DNA of 64,000 bases from Paenibacillus albus (GTDB lineage: Bacteria > Bacillota > Bacilli > Paenibacillales > Paenibacillaceae), in the NCBI RefSeq assembly GCF_003952225.1, contig NZ_CP034437.1, positions 5,594,501 to 5,658,500 on the forward strand, written 5' to 3'. The notes under the pieces were generated by a model, which worked only from the letters and a program-made list of their open reading frames with translations, made no database searches and was not told the origin of the DNA. Position numbers and translations under genes: made by a program. Numbering within the stretch: position 1 is the first letter of the stretch; every line of letters begins with the position of its first letter. This document shows positions 8,574-17,020 of this stretch, one piece after another.

Positions 8574-8625
8574 TTAGAGGCACCCCTAGATCTCATTTGA
8601 GATCCCAGGAGGTGCCTCTAATTTT
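8574..8625 (+). terminator. Strong hairpin, terminator-like
   Basis: ttagaggcacc at 8574-8584 pairs perfectly with ggtgcctctaa at 8611-8621; an inner gatctca/tgagatc pair extends it, and attttct follows. No plus-strand gene lies upstream, so it may be the leftover of a deleted gene. Confidence 0.55.
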
Positions 8626-8717
8626 CTCTGAGGTACAACATTTCAAGTCCTTGTTTTAAGAAATTGTTAAGATACATGGACTATAGTTACAGAGTATAAG
8701 CAAAGGAGCTGAAATCT

Positions 8718-9314
8718 GTGAATTATAACTTGTTTCAATTGATCAATCAATTAGCCGGCTATTGGGACGGCATAGATGATGTCATGGAAATATTCGCTCA
8801 GGATATTGTGTGGATTATGCTAACAATACTTGCTGTGCTCTGGTTTTCTGGTAAAGAGCAAAACCAAAAAGCAACCTTTTACGCCTGTCTGTCGGCAGGA
8901 ACAGCACTTATGATAGGTGCATTCATCATTTCCCCGGCGGTAAATCATCCAAGGCCATTCGTTGGACATATGGTACATCAACTGATACCGCACGTAGCGG
9001 ATCCATCGTTCCCTAGCGACCATTCAACACTAGCATTCGCATTGGCATTCAACGTGATGCTCTATAATCGAAAGCTAGGAAAATTAATGTTTCTACTTGC
9101 TGTTTTGACTGGTTTTGCCCGGGTCTATGTCGGAGTACATTACCCAGCTGATATACTTGGTGGATGTGTATTGTCTTCCATTGTCAGCATAGTGATTTTC
9201 TTAGTACGACAGCACATAGAGCCTTTGCGTCGGTTTTGTACCAGACTGTCTGGAACTATTACTGTGACCATCCAAAAATTGGTAAGCAACCTTTTGAGTA
9301 CGTTTAGAGCGTAA
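8718..9314 (+). CDS. PAP2-family phosphatase, undecaprenyl-diphosphatase type (BcrC-like)
   Basis: The 198-residue integral membrane protein carries the three PAP2 motifs: HPRPF (about 75-79) as the end of motif 1, PSFPSDHS (about 94-101) as motif 2, and ARVYVGVHYPADILGG (about 131-146) as motif 3 with the catalytic histidines. This pattern matches BcrC/YwoA proteins, which dephosphorylate undecaprenyl pyrophosphate at the outer membrane face to recycle the wall lipid carrier and lower bacitracin sensitivity. The start is GTG at 8718 with AAAGGAG upstream. It is monocistronic. The exact substrate is inferred from the family. Confidence 0.85.
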   Translation: MNYNLFQLINQLAGYWDGIDDVMEIFAQDIVWIMLTILAVLWFSGKEQNQKATFYACLSAGTALMIGAFIISPAVNHPRPFVGHMVHQLIPHVADPSFPSDHSTLAFALAFNVMLYNRKLGKLMFLLAVLTGFARVYVGVHYPADILGGCVLSSIVSIVIFLVRQHIEPLRRFCTRLSGTITVTIQKLVSNLLSTFRA

Positions 9315-9857
9315 TTTAAACGTTCATTGAAGTTTCTTGATCCATTTGCCTTATATATTTACATGACCTGGTGCTTCACCTTGAAAAAGCTAGATGTCAC
9401 TTCGAGATGAATTTTCATGGTAGTTGAATCAAGCTGCCGATTTAAAACGGCAGCTTCTGTCGCAGTGAAATTATTAATCATTAGCTCAACCACTTGTTCA
9501 ATTTTGGATCAATTGCAAACTTTTTGTCACCGACATCTGACGAAGACGCAGCAGTCACGCTTGGTATTGATCTTGTCCTCTTACAAAAATCCCGCCAACT
9601 GTTTGGCGGGATTTTTGTATAATGCAGATAGCGCTGCGTACGCTCCGATCATTCGACGATGACATTCCCTCTAATGTTCGCATGCCAGGTAACTTGGTCT
9701 TCTCTGATTCAAATCGTGATGGCGTCATTAACCACGTCAGTCAGTCTCTATACTGCAGACTAATCGTGTTGGAAATGATGTAACGATTTCTAATTGCGCA
9801 GGTAGCACATGGGATTAGGGCTTGTTCGTACATTAATTTGTAAGACAAGCCCTAACA
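9315..9857. other. Gene-free 540-bp region
   Basis: No convincing gene is seen. A perfect hairpin at 9585-9616 (aaaaatcccgccaa / ttggcgggattttt) with T/A tails works as a terminator in both directions. A second inverted repeat, ttagggcttgt at 9816-9826 with acaagccctaa at 9844-9854, lies just beyond the DUF2642-like gene and may end its transcript. Confidence 0.45.
9585..9616. terminator. Bidirectional intrinsic terminator hairpin
   Basis: aaaaatcccgccaa pairs exactly with ttggcgggattttt around a 4-nt loop, giving a GC-rich stem with U tracts on either strand. The gene it served is not evident. Confidence 0.7.
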
Positions 9858-10523
9858 TTATTTCGTTGGTACATAAATGGTTTTAATGTGTCGTGAAAGA
9901 ATTAAAGTATTGCTCCCTTCAACATCAACAAAATTAATTATTCCGTTATTTACATCACTGATAACACCTATGCGTTCACTAGGGCTTCCAAAATCAATGC
10001 AAACAAGATTTCCTACCTCTGTGTTTAATAACTCGTCAAATGTCGTGGCCGTTGTAATCGCTGTAGGCATAAGCTTTGAATCCGACTTCGCGAATGGAAC
10101 ATGATTTACTGGATAAGGAATCAACCATTTCAAGTGATCGAGAGCAATATATATTGTATTGTAGATCGGTGAGTGTAAGATCAAATAATCTTTCTTTACC
10201 GACCGCAGATAACCGTGATCAGGTTTATTTCCGCTCACAAAGATTTCTACAAATAGGCCTGTCGCTTCTTTAAGCACCTTAGCGACAGTTATTTTCTCAA
10301 CTTGTACAACTTGCGGTATAGCATTTACGTCATATTGATCGTCTTCAGACTTCTGGGTCTTCTTTACACTGTGGACGTGTGACAATGGAAGGTATACGTA
10401 TCTTTGGCCGTCAAACATTACGAGTAGATCGATGCCTGCATCAATCAGTTTTCCTACAACAGTGCGATTCCCAGTTACCTCAATACATGCTTTATCATTG
10501 ATATAGCTACGAAGTTCGTTCAA
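9858..10523 (-). CDS. Protein with three DUF2642/YuzF-like beta repeats
   Basis: I do not recognise a named gene. The 221-residue soluble protein seems to consist of three similar beta-rich units: about residues 8-55 (GKLIDAGIDLLVM ... YLPLSHVHSVK), 85-135 (GYLRSVKKDYLIL ... IYIALDHLKWL) and 165-219 (GVISDVNNGIINF ... LILSRHIKTIYV). The pattern of a short strand, a buried hydrophobic strand and a closing h-x-h-x-H-h-K segment resembles DUF2642 proteins such as YuzF, found in spore-formers and linked to the spore coat. The start is TTG at 10523 with GGAGGG eight bases upstream. A spore-surface role is inferred. Confidence 0.6.
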   Translation of the reverse strand: MNELRSYINDKACIEVTGNRTVVGKLIDAGIDLLVMFDGQRYVYLPLSHVHSVKKTQKSEDDQYDVNAIPQVVQVEKITVAKVLKEATGLFVEIFVSGNKPDHGYLRSVKKDYLILHSPIYNTIYIALDHLKWLIPYPVNHVPFAKSDSKLMPTAITTATTFDELLNTEVGNLVCIDFGSPSERIGVISDVNNGIINFVDVEGSNTLILSRHIKTIYVPTK

Positions 10524-10731
10524 AGAAGGCCCTCCTCTCGTTATAGTAATCTATAGTATGTATATGTCCATGATGTATTGCTCGTATAGACAAGGTCCCA
10601 ACTTCTTGAGAGCAGCTAAAAATTTAATAATTAGGAGAAAATTTTTTCGGGCAGTCAAGAACTACTTTGTGTAATTATCACAGAGCACTTGCGAAGAAGT
10701 TAGGAAAAGAGTACGTTAGATCATTTACGAA

Positions 10732-10990
10732 GTGAAAATAGAAGCAATTGACATTGCGAAGGGTTTATCCCAAAAGCTCCGAGTCTGCTTCTATGCTTCA
10801 ATTTTCACTTGTTTGCAGTATGGTACTTATTTCTCCGTTCCTTACTGTATTTATCGGAGCTTTGGGCTTCACTCGGCCGAGCTATGGTCCCTAATCTGTG
10901 CCCAGATTTTCTTATCCAATTGTCTGGCGTCTCTTCTCTTATTACGCCGTAATTGCTTTTAGTTGTATATTTGCATTGTCTTGGACGAAA
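10732..10990 (+). pseudogene. Relic of a UPF0104/MprF-type flippase domain
   Basis: The frame 10732-10962 contains a segment (LQYGTYFSVPYCIYRSFGL, then a helix ending near AQIF) resembling the late helices of UPF0104/LPG-synthase transmembrane domains. The expected downstream PGG-x-G region is lost by frameshift. No ribosome site or full-length protein is present. Together with the MprF C-terminal relic at 17385-17847 it suggests decay of lipid-modifying genes here. Confidence 0.35.
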
Positions 10991-11043
10991 ACGAAAGAAT
11001 CGGCAACTAAACTTCAACATTAGGAGAAGGATTGCTTTTCATG

Positions 11044-11090
11044 TAGACGATGCAAAGAGCCCGGTCTAATCGCCGGGCTTTCCTATGAGA
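11044..11090 (-). terminator. Terminator-like hairpin, minus strand
   Basis: AGCCCGGCGATTAGACCGGGCT followed by CTTTG on the minus strand. It is diverged from the hairpin at 12075-12110, reflecting a local duplication. Confidence 0.45.
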
Positions 11091-11095
11091 TATTG

Positions 11096-11332
11096 TTACT
11101 GCAGGGTATCATCTCTACTTGGTGATATATCGAAGGATCCTTTCGAACGGTGCTCTTTTAACCCGAGTTGCACTCGGAGCAAGTTTATATATACGTCCTC
11201 AATTTGATTGGTTAGTTCTGCTGTCTCTAGAGATTTTGATTCCAATAAGTACCCAATTTTTTTGAGTTTAAAGGACAAATCAAGAAGTTCACTGGATGTC
11301 ATTGATAAAAAATCTTTTTCATCGCTAAACAA
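11096..11332 (-). pseudogene. Duplicated 3' fragment of the neighbouring glycosyltransferase gene in a 78-codon ORF
   Basis: The end of this ORF and its downstream hairpin align with the end of the truncated glycosyltransferase at 12135. Compare NQIEDVYINLLRV here with TQIENVYTNLLRV there; the DNA remains recognisably similar from about 11041 to 11215 and 12070 to 12245. The first 40 codons (SSELLDLSFKLKKIGYLLES) show no match and may come from another small gene. A coding function is doubtful. No clear ribosome site precedes ATG 11332. Confidence 0.4.
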
Positions 11333-11547
11333 AAGCCTTCACTCCCTTTTGCTTCGGTACTCTAGACTATGGTATTTCCTAAATATTGTGATGGATTAAC
11401 TTAAAATCAGTTCAGACAACGAGGAAAGCCCCTCTGTTCGTATTAGTTGCGACGAGGGGCCTTATGCATTTTCTCTTAAATGGCTTCGAATAATGATTAT
11501 GTCATACGGTCTGCCAAAACAGATTTCGGGGAGCAAATCGGAGCCCC

Positions 11548-11853
11548 TTATCTTTTATCAAGCTGCTTTTGTAATTGATATATTTGTTGTCGCATTTCAT
11601 CTATTTGCAACTGCATTTCTTGTTGCTGACGCTGTTGTGCTTGTTTCTCCAATTGCGACTGAATTTGTTCTTGTTTAGTCTGTTCGAGTTCAAGAGTTTG
11701 CCCGACAGTCGTAATTACATCTCCGGTTGTTACAAGAAGCTGTCCAATGAATTGTAGGATATCGGGCAAGTTATTTCCGTTATCAAGTAAATTACTAACT
11801 GGATCACTTTGACTTTTTACATTATTTGCATTCTTAACAATCTTATTAGCCAT
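11548..11853 (-). CDS. Small Gln-rich coiled-coil protein of unknown function
   Basis: I do not recognise this gene. The 101-residue product begins MANKIVKNANNVKSQSDPV. Residues 20-50 are amphipathic, and residues 55-101 are very rich in Gln, Glu and Lys (LEKQAQQRQQQEMQLQIDEM), strongly suggesting a long coiled coil. There is no signal peptide or Cys. ATG 11853 has AGGGGAT upstream, better than the ATG at 11877. Its position among spore and envelope genes hints at a spore-associated protein, but that is inference. Confidence 0.6.
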   Translation of the reverse strand: MANKIVKNANNVKSQSDPVSNLLDNGNNLPDILQFIGQLLVTTGDVITTVGQTLELEQTKQEQIQSQLEKQAQQRQQQEMQLQIDEMRQQIYQLQKQLDKR

Positions 11854-12134
11854 AGATAGGTATCCCCTCGACTTCACCCTAAACTGATTTGGCCAATTCT
11901 TTGAGATAACTAGCTTGAAGCGAAAGGACTCCTTCCAGTCGCGCTTAGTTTTATTTTATGAGATAGGGTAACCTTAGGGAACAGTCCACAGGATGTTTTT
12001 TCAATTTTATACGGCAAATGTACTTTGAGGATACAAGAACGCGGAATCATATTTAGCTCCGTAAAGAATGAGAACGATGCAAAAAAAGCCCGAGCTGTTT
12101 GCCAGGCTTTCCTATAAGCTATTGCTGAAGGCTA

Positions 12135-12644
12135 CTATCTCTTCTTGGTGATATAGCGAATGAACCGCTCGAATGGTGCTTTATTAACTCGAGTCACACG
12201 GAGCAGGTTCGTATATACATTCTCAATTTGGGTGGCAAATACGCTTCCAGAGTACTTTTTCGACGCCGATGTAGCATTCCTGCTCATCTGAACTATGACA
12301 TCTTCATTTTGCAATAACTTGTCTATATAGCTGGAGAATTGATTTCGTGATGTGTACGTACACCCATTGATTCCTTCCTCTATTACCCCATCGATGCTCG
12401 GATCATAACTGCAAACAACAGGACAGCCGCTGCTCAACGCTTCAATGTAAGTTAACCCTTGCGACTCGCTAGTGGACGCATTTACAAACACATCTGCCAT
12501 GCGATAGTACTTATACACTTCGCCCGGTTCTACCATTCCAGTTAGAACAATGTAAGGCTCAAATCCTCGATTCGTAATTTGTGCTTTTAACTCATCCCAA
12601 TATGGACCTCCTCCGACGAATGCTAAGCATCTAAAGGAATCGTG
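12135..12644 (-). pseudogene. GT4 glycosyltransferase lacking its N-terminal half
   Basis: The frame encodes the C-terminal donor-binding half of a GT4 enzyme of the diacylglycerol glucosyltransferase kind: AFVGGGPYWDELK, then GMVEPGEVYKYYRMADVFVN and ESQGLTYIEALSSGCPVV with the conserved E-x7-E. Homologous reading continues upstream of the first Met (12536) to about 12644, where an in-frame TAA ends it. The whole N-terminal acceptor domain, roughly 200 residues, is missing and no ribosome site is present. It is therefore a 5'-truncated pseudogene. Its 3' end is duplicated at 11096. Confidence 0.75.
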
Positions 12645-12726
12645 AACTAGTTATTAAAATTATCTTAACTTCATGCAACGACTCACTTGATGCATATAAT
12701 GATTAATCATATTAATTAGGAAAGGT

Positions 12727-12936
12727 GTGGGGAATTTGATCCCAAAGCCTACCCTTATTTTCTGCGCTTGCTGTAAAGAAGTTCGATGGGTCACAACCTA
12801 TTCCCTAGAGAAGTTTGGAAGTATTCGTCTCCCTATGGAATCCGAAGATCTCCTTGTATCGCTATGCATGGATTGCGAAGAAGAACTGCTGGTTAGATTA
12901 GTCGATTACCTTCAGAATCGTCAAAATGAGAATTGA
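12727..12936 (+). CDS. Small CxxC/CxxC protein, putative zinc-binding
   Basis: The 69-residue product has CACC (residues 13-16) and CMDC (about 47-50), arranged like a four-Cys zinc ribbon, and no membrane segment. I do not recognise the family. A GTG at 12727 follows GGAAAGG very closely; the TTG at 12736 is an alternative start. A terminator hairpin follows at once, supporting a real transcription unit. It lies among relics, so functional status is uncertain. Confidence 0.5.
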   Translation: MGNLIPKPTLIFCACCKEVRWVTTYSLEKFGSIRLPMESEDLLVSLCMDCEEELLVRLVDYLQNRQNEN

Positions 12937-12950
12937 GTTATTAAAACAAA

Positions 12951-12976
12951 AAGGCAGCCTTGTAATGGCTACCTTC
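12951..12976 (+). terminator. Terminator of the small CxxC protein gene
   Basis: aaggcagcc pairs with ggctacctt (one bulge or mismatch) and is followed by catttc. Confidence 0.5.
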
Positions 12977-12980
12977 ATTT

Positions 12981-13715
12981 CTATACAAGATATAAAAGAT
13001 TCGAAGCGAAACATGTCTTTACGATGGAACCATTCTCCATAAATGCGATCTGGTCGGACAAATAATGAACGGCCATTTCATCATGCGAAATAAACAAGTA
13101 AGAAAGACCGTTCCGCTCCTTCAACTCTTTCAAATGAATTAGGATTTGCTTCTGAATGATGACATCTAAGCTGCTTACAGGTTCATCTGACACGATCAGT
13201 TTAGGATGAAGGGCAATTGCTCGAGCAATATTGACTCTCTGAAGCTGCCCTCCACTCATCTGCTTCGGCCGTTTCAACATATCCTCGGTTGATAGCCCCA
13301 TTACTTCTAACAATTCTCCAACTTGATGCCGCTCTTCCCGATCGGAGAGTCGCTCATAATTTCGCAAAGGTTCAGCAATGATATCACGGATTGTCATACG
13401 CGGGTTCATTGCAGAGTAGCTTTCTTGGAAAACAACTTGAATGTCTCGTCGCCATTTCTTTCGCAACGAACGATTCGATTGATAGAGTTCAACACCATTA
13501 AAAGTAATTGATCCGCTGTCAGGTGGCAGCAGACCGAGCACGATTTTACCTAATGTACTCTTGCCTGCTCCGCTCTCGCCAAGTACGCCAAGACAAGCCC
13601 CTTCCTCTATAGCAAAAGATAAATTATAAACTCCTTTGCCATTTGCAAGTTGTCTTCGGAACCAGCCACTTGAAGTATAGGTTTTCGTGAGGTTGTTAGC
13701 TACTAGAAGAGCCAT
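12981..13715 (-). CDS. ABC transporter ATPase, OppF/NikE/CntF type
   Basis: The 244-residue protein has all ATPase motifs: Walker A GESGAGKST (about 47-55), Q-loop VVFQES, signature MSGGQLQRV (about 151-159), Walker B LIVSDEP and the H-loop SHD. The sequence belongs to the second ATPase of oligopeptide, nickel or opine-metallophore importers. The usual C-terminal P-x-HPYT-type region is missing, so the tail (TCFASNLLYLV) may be truncated. No permease or binding protein gene is present. Its ATG overlaps the end of an MFS fragment, an arrangement reminiscent of staphylopine-type operons where an ATPase gene adjoins the MFS exporter. It is probably an orphan remnant. Confidence 0.7.
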   Translation of the reverse strand: MALLVANNLTKTYTSSGWFRRQLANGKGVYNLSFAIEEGACLGVLGESGAGKSTLGKIVLGLLPPDSGSITFNGVELYQSNRSLRKKWRRDIQVVFQESYSAMNPRMTIRDIIAEPLRNYERLSDREERHQVGELLEVMGLSTEDMLKRPKQMSGGQLQRVNIARAIALHPKLIVSDEPVSSLDVIIQKQILIHLKELKERNGLSYLFISHDEMAVHYLSDQIAFMENGSIVKTCFASNLLYLV

Positions 13716-13978
13716 AGGCGATTATCCTTCTCCCACGATAAACAATCGTAAATAGTAGTGCTGCCATACCAATAAAAGCAGCAGACAATAACATCGTATG
13801 GTATGAGAATGTACCAGCCAACCAGCCAATCAGATAGGCGCCAAACGAACTGCCGAAATCAGCAGCAGCGATGAACCAGCCGATCGAATAGCCCCTTGAC
13901 TTTTCGGGTACAATGAATGTGATATAGGTCAATAATGTCGGGTATAATAGCGATAATGCAAGCCCATTAGGGAAAAAT
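13696..13978 (-). pseudogene. C-terminal fragment of an MFS transporter
   Basis: The readable part covers only about the last 95 residues of a major facilitator protein: NGLALSLLYPTLLTYITFIV, then GYSIGWFIAAADFGSSFGAY and a final helix. An in-frame TAG upstream of about 13978 removes the first ten or so helices. The stop codon overlaps the start of the ABC ATPase by 20 bp, so an original operon is likely. A link to a metallophore exporter such as CntE is possible but unproven. Confidence 0.65.
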
Positions 13979-14015
13979 TTCTATGTCAAATTGTTGAACG
14001 AAATACCTAGAACAT

Positions 14016-14040
14016 AAAAAAATCCGCGGATTAGGCGGAT
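14016..14040 (-). terminator. Terminator of the GerPF-like gene
   Basis: On the minus strand ATCCGC-ctaatcc-GCGGAT is followed by seven T residues. Confidence 0.7.
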
Positions 14041-14122
14041 CTTCGTAAATCAGTATGATTCTGTTATCGAGCTTTAGCTTCCCCGTCATTGCAATAACTC
14101 TCTACCGAGTAATCACTTGTAA

Positions 14123-14359
14123 CTATATATTTACCCCACTGCCAATCTCATTTTCCGTATTATCTTGAACATCGGGATCGTTGGTGTTGGTCGAACTAAC
14201 AGCGTTATTTGAATTAACTAAGCTGCCCGTAAGGAATGAACCAGATCCCGCATAAGTCTTAGATGCACTCGAAGGCTTGATTTGAATAGAATCTCCAACT
14301 TGTACAACCGCTCCCGATCCAACACTGACGATCTCAGTCATTCCAACTATTGTAGGCAC
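14123..14359 (-). CDS. Spore germination protein, GerPA/GerPF family
   Basis: The 78-residue product starts at GTG 14359 (MPTIVGMTEIVSVGSGAVV) with AGAGGAG nine bases upstream. It carries the family hallmark SASKTYAGSGSF near residues 33-44 and NTNDPDVQDN at about 61-70. GerP proteins act in the inner spore coat and aid access of germinants to their receptors. In Bacillus they are encoded by a six-gene operon; here the gene is alone. It supports assignment of the host to spore-forming Bacillales. Confidence 0.85.
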   Translation of the reverse strand: MPTIVGMTEIVSVGSGAVVQVGDSIQIKPSSASKTYAGSGSFLTGSLVNSNNAVSSTNTNDPDVQDNTENEIGSGVNI

Positions 14360-14441
14360 TATGACTCGCTCCTCTTTTAGCCTGATACACATATGATATG
14401 AGTGAAAGATCGTTTTGTGCCCAAATAACGAATTTAGATGA

Positions 14442-14474
14442 ACAAAGGCAACCGATCGCTTCTGACCGGCTGCC
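14442..14474 (-). terminator. Terminator-like hairpin for the small membrane protein gene
   Basis: On the minus strand GGCAGCCG and CGGTTGCC pair (one G-U) and TTTG follows. Confidence 0.45.
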
Positions 14475-14524
14475 TCCTTGTCTTTGTGGAGATAAGCTGC
14501 GCATACCTTAACTATCGTGTCCCG

Positions 14525-14757
14525 TTATTTGATCGTCATTGATAAATTAATGGCTCCGATAATAATCATAACAACTCCAATTAGTCCAATAAATAATGCC
14601 CATATTCGAGAATTCGTAAATACCATTTCATAAAACAAATCATGGATGGCTTCAAAAATGGTTACCCAAAATGTTTCAGGCTTACTTTTCTTCCAAAGGT
14701 AACGAGCAAACAAAAAAATAAAACTCCGATGATCAGTATTACAATTCCCTTCAACAA
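14525..14757 (-). pseudogene. Two-helix small membrane protein with a frameshift at a T7 run
   Basis: A TTG at 14757/14754 with AGGTGGGG upstream opens a hydrophobic frame (KGIVILIIGVLF). It stops after about 30 codons, whereas a second frame continues with ARYLWKKSKPETFWVTIFEA and a second helix (WALFIGLIGVVMIIIGAI) to 14525. Adding one T to the T7 run near 14715-14725 would join both into a coherent protein of about 77 residues with two membrane helices. It is either a true frameshift, a sequencing slip or a phase-variable tract. The family is not recognised. Confidence 0.45.
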
Positions 14758-14898
14758 ATGAGCCCCACCTAAACGTACAATACATTACCTTTGTGATTAC
14801 TCAGTTAAACTGCCCTTGTCATTGCAGATATGATCAAAAACGGGTATTCCCCTGTTCGTTTTCTTTCGGAAGCATACAAGAATTGGGAGCGAAATTTT

Positions 14899-15024
14899 AT
14901 GAATATAGCAGTTCAGCACGAGGCTTTACTTAAAATACAGCTGGTAGAGCGTCTAAGTTTGATTGCGAAACCTTTAATGGCATTAACAGCAGAAGAACTC
15001 AATATTATGGCTCATGCACCATAA
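14899..15024 (+). CDS. Short hypothetical ORF (41 aa)
   Basis: ATG 14899 has GGGAG nine bases upstream and encodes MNIAVQHEALLKIQLVERLS followed by an amphipathic helical stretch. An in-frame upstream ATG at 14830 lacks a ribosome site. No family is recognised, and it may not be expressed. Confidence 0.3.
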   Translation: MNIAVQHEALLKIQLVERLSLIAKPLMALTAEELNIMAHAP

Positions 15025-15058
15025 TTCAAAACTGAAATCGCCAGGTTAGGCTTGTCCG

Positions 15059-15559
15059 TTATATAATGTGTCGCCCCATGATGAAGCGATTTTTGAAATA
15101 CCCGTTATCCAAGCTCTTTATATTCACACCGACGCCTGGTTGGTTGTTAATGATCTGTCCATTACCGATATAGATGCCGACGTGTGAAATTTTTCCCGCA
15201 GTCCCGATACTGAGCATGACCAGGTCGCCGACACGCAGATCGGACTTCGATTTTACGAGCGTTCCTATTTGGGCTTGTGCTCTAGATCCCCAAGGAATCG
15301 AGATGCCGTTTTGCTGGAATACCAATTGTGTGAACGACGAGCAATCCAAGATCAATCTTCTTGTGTCACGTACGCCGAATTTGTAATGCACTTTTCCGAT
15401 ATAAGATTTCGCCGTGTTCACGATGTTTTGTTCAACCGGAGAAGTGGAGCTGCTTTGTATCGAGTTCGTCGTAGCGGCGAATGCCTTAGTACCAGTGACG
15501 TTGGCAGCGAGAATAGACAATGTGGCTACAGAGGCGAGAAACCATTTATTCATTTTCAT
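15059..15559 (-). CDS. Secreted NlpC/P60 cell-wall endopeptidase, paralogue 2
   Basis: The 166-residue protein starts at ATG 15559 (MKMNKWFLAS) with AAGGGGAG upstream; the frame extends further 5' without a better start. A signal peptide covers residues 1-29 (KAFAA). The NlpC/P60 domain has C73 in LDCSSFTQ and H126 in ISHVGIYIG. As in the paralogue at 3648, the usual third His after GNGxI is replaced by Asn. The product probably hydrolyses peptidoglycan stem peptides outside the cell. The gene stands alone between small spore and envelope genes. Confidence 0.88.
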   Translation of the reverse strand: MKMNKWFLASVATLSILAANVTGTKAFAATTNSIQSSSTSPVEQNIVNTAKSYIGKVHYKFGVRDTRRLILDCSSFTQLVFQQNGISIPWGSRAQAQIGTLVKSKSDLRVGDLVMLSIGTAGKISHVGIYIGNGQIINNQPGVGVNIKSLDNGYFKNRFIMGRHII

Positions 15560-15874
15560 CTCATGCACTCCCCTTAACGAAGTAGTTGGACACGAATACA
15601 AGACCGATTGTATCACGTTTAAAAATCCCAACCTGTTCCAATGAGAAGGAAATGCCTGCGCTTACAGCGTTTCTGCATCGATTATGAAAAAAAGATGATA
15701 AATTTATCACTTTTTGAAAATAAAAATCCCCTAAAACCATTATGCACATCAATTGATCTGCGGCGTTCATATCTCTGCTACCTGCAAAAGTTTATCTTCA
15801 TAAAATTTTAATGATTCACTGTTATACTTCTCATTTGAGAAATGTATAAAACTGTGCAATGAGGTGTGACAGAA

Positions 15875-16867
15875 GTGATAGGTATCAAAAAAACAATGTT
15901 TCTTTTTATTGCTCTGGCATCAACAATGATTCCCTCGGTCAATGCAACCAGTTCAAAAACGATTTATCAAAATGAAGTGGCGGTTCTGATGTACCACCAT
16001 CTTGCGAATAACCTTCATAATTTGAAAATAAACGCGGACACGATTCCTACATCTCTATTTAACTCTCAGCTTTCCTATTTACAACAGAATGGTTTTGATT
16101 TTATCACGTTAAGACAATTTATTAACTACTTAAATGGCGGCAGCGTACCCCCGAATGCTGTTCTGGTGACGTTTGATGATGGTTATGAGAGCTTCGATAA
16201 GTTGGCTTATCCGATTCTTAAATCAAAAAGAATACCATCTGTCGATTTTGTCGTTACCAGCGCCACCGACAATAAGCATTTTGGTTATATTCCTCATATG
16301 ACTCATCAAGAGCTTGAGCAGGTGACGGCTGACAGTATGACTGAGGTGCAGTGCCATACTAATAACCTGCACTATTTAGTAGACAAACGACATGATGCTT
16401 TAACGGCGTTTCTTAAAATAAATGGTAAACGTGAAACGATGGAGCAGTATCAAAAGAGAATATTAAACGATATCCATTTATGCAAACAACAATTAGAACC
16501 AATCAATCACAGCCCTATTGATACATTTGCATATCCCTATGGCATTCATGATCAGAAATCAGAAAACTTGTTGCATCAATCTGATATTCATTATGCCTTT
16601 ACAGTCAAGGATGGTATGGCAACAAGAAATACGAATTTGATGGAAATTCCACGAATTAATGGAGGAAACCCCTTCATTACTGCTGCCGATTTGAAAGAGA
16701 ATATTTTGATGGCTGCAAATCCTTACGGTAAATCTGCATTAATTAGAAAAGCTAAACTCTTTGCAAAGCAATTGCCTCATCATAAAAGCTTTTGGGTTCT
16801 TTGTTTCTTAGTATTGATGCTAATTGGATTTAAGGGTTATAAGAAATTTCAAAATCAGAGAAGTTGA
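15875..16867 (+). CDS. Membrane-anchored polysaccharide deacetylase (NodB domain)
   Basis: The protein of about 330 residues has an N-terminal hydrophobic signal (IGIKKTMFLFIALASTMIPS), an extracytoplasmic NodB domain and a C-terminal membrane helix (FWVLCFLVLMLIGFKGY). NodB motifs are seen as LMYHHL, VTFDDGYES (motif 1, metal-binding Asp), QCHTNNLH (motif 2) and FAYPYG (motif 3). The family removes N- or O-acetyl groups from peptidoglycan or other polysaccharides. GTG 15875 lies about ten bases after GAGG and is favoured over GTG 15866, which nearly abuts it. A strong terminator follows, so it is monocistronic. Confidence 0.85.
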   Translation: MIGIKKTMFLFIALASTMIPSVNATSSKTIYQNEVAVLMYHHLANNLHNLKINADTIPTSLFNSQLSYLQQNGFDFITLRQFINYLNGGSVPPNAVLVTFDDGYESFDKLAYPILKSKRIPSVDFVVTSATDNKHFGYIPHMTHQELEQVTADSMTEVQCHTNNLHYLVDKRHDALTAFLKINGKRETMEQYQKRILNDIHLCKQQLEPINHSPIDTFAYPYGIHDQKSENLLHQSDIHYAFTVKDGMATRNTNLMEIPRINGGNPFITAADLKENILMAANPYGKSALIRKAKLFAKQLPHHKSFWVLCFLVLMLIGFKGYKKFQNQRS

Positions 16868-16975
16868 TTCAATTTTAAAACACACAGAATGGCTGAGCAT
16901 GACTCTTATGCCCGTTCGATCGAACATGGTCCCTTCATTTATTTTCTATTTGGGCATCAAGACATAGCAGCGTAA

Positions 16976-17020
16976 CAAACAGCCTTTTACTATCTGCTAT
17001 GGATAGTAAGGGCTGTTTTA
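16976..17020 (+). terminator. Terminator of the polysaccharide deacetylase gene
   Basis: aacagccttttactatc pairs with gatagtaagggctgtt across a 7-nt loop and is followed by ttatt. One mismatch interrupts a long stem. Confidence 0.85.

Noticed and set aside
9417-9662. 81-codon ORF in the gene-free region
   Set aside because: Runs through a perfect terminator hairpin, has no ribosome site and no similarity.
12981-13978. Functional metallophore transport operon
   Set aside because: Only one ATPase and an MFS tail remain; permeases, binding protein and biosynthesis genes are missing.
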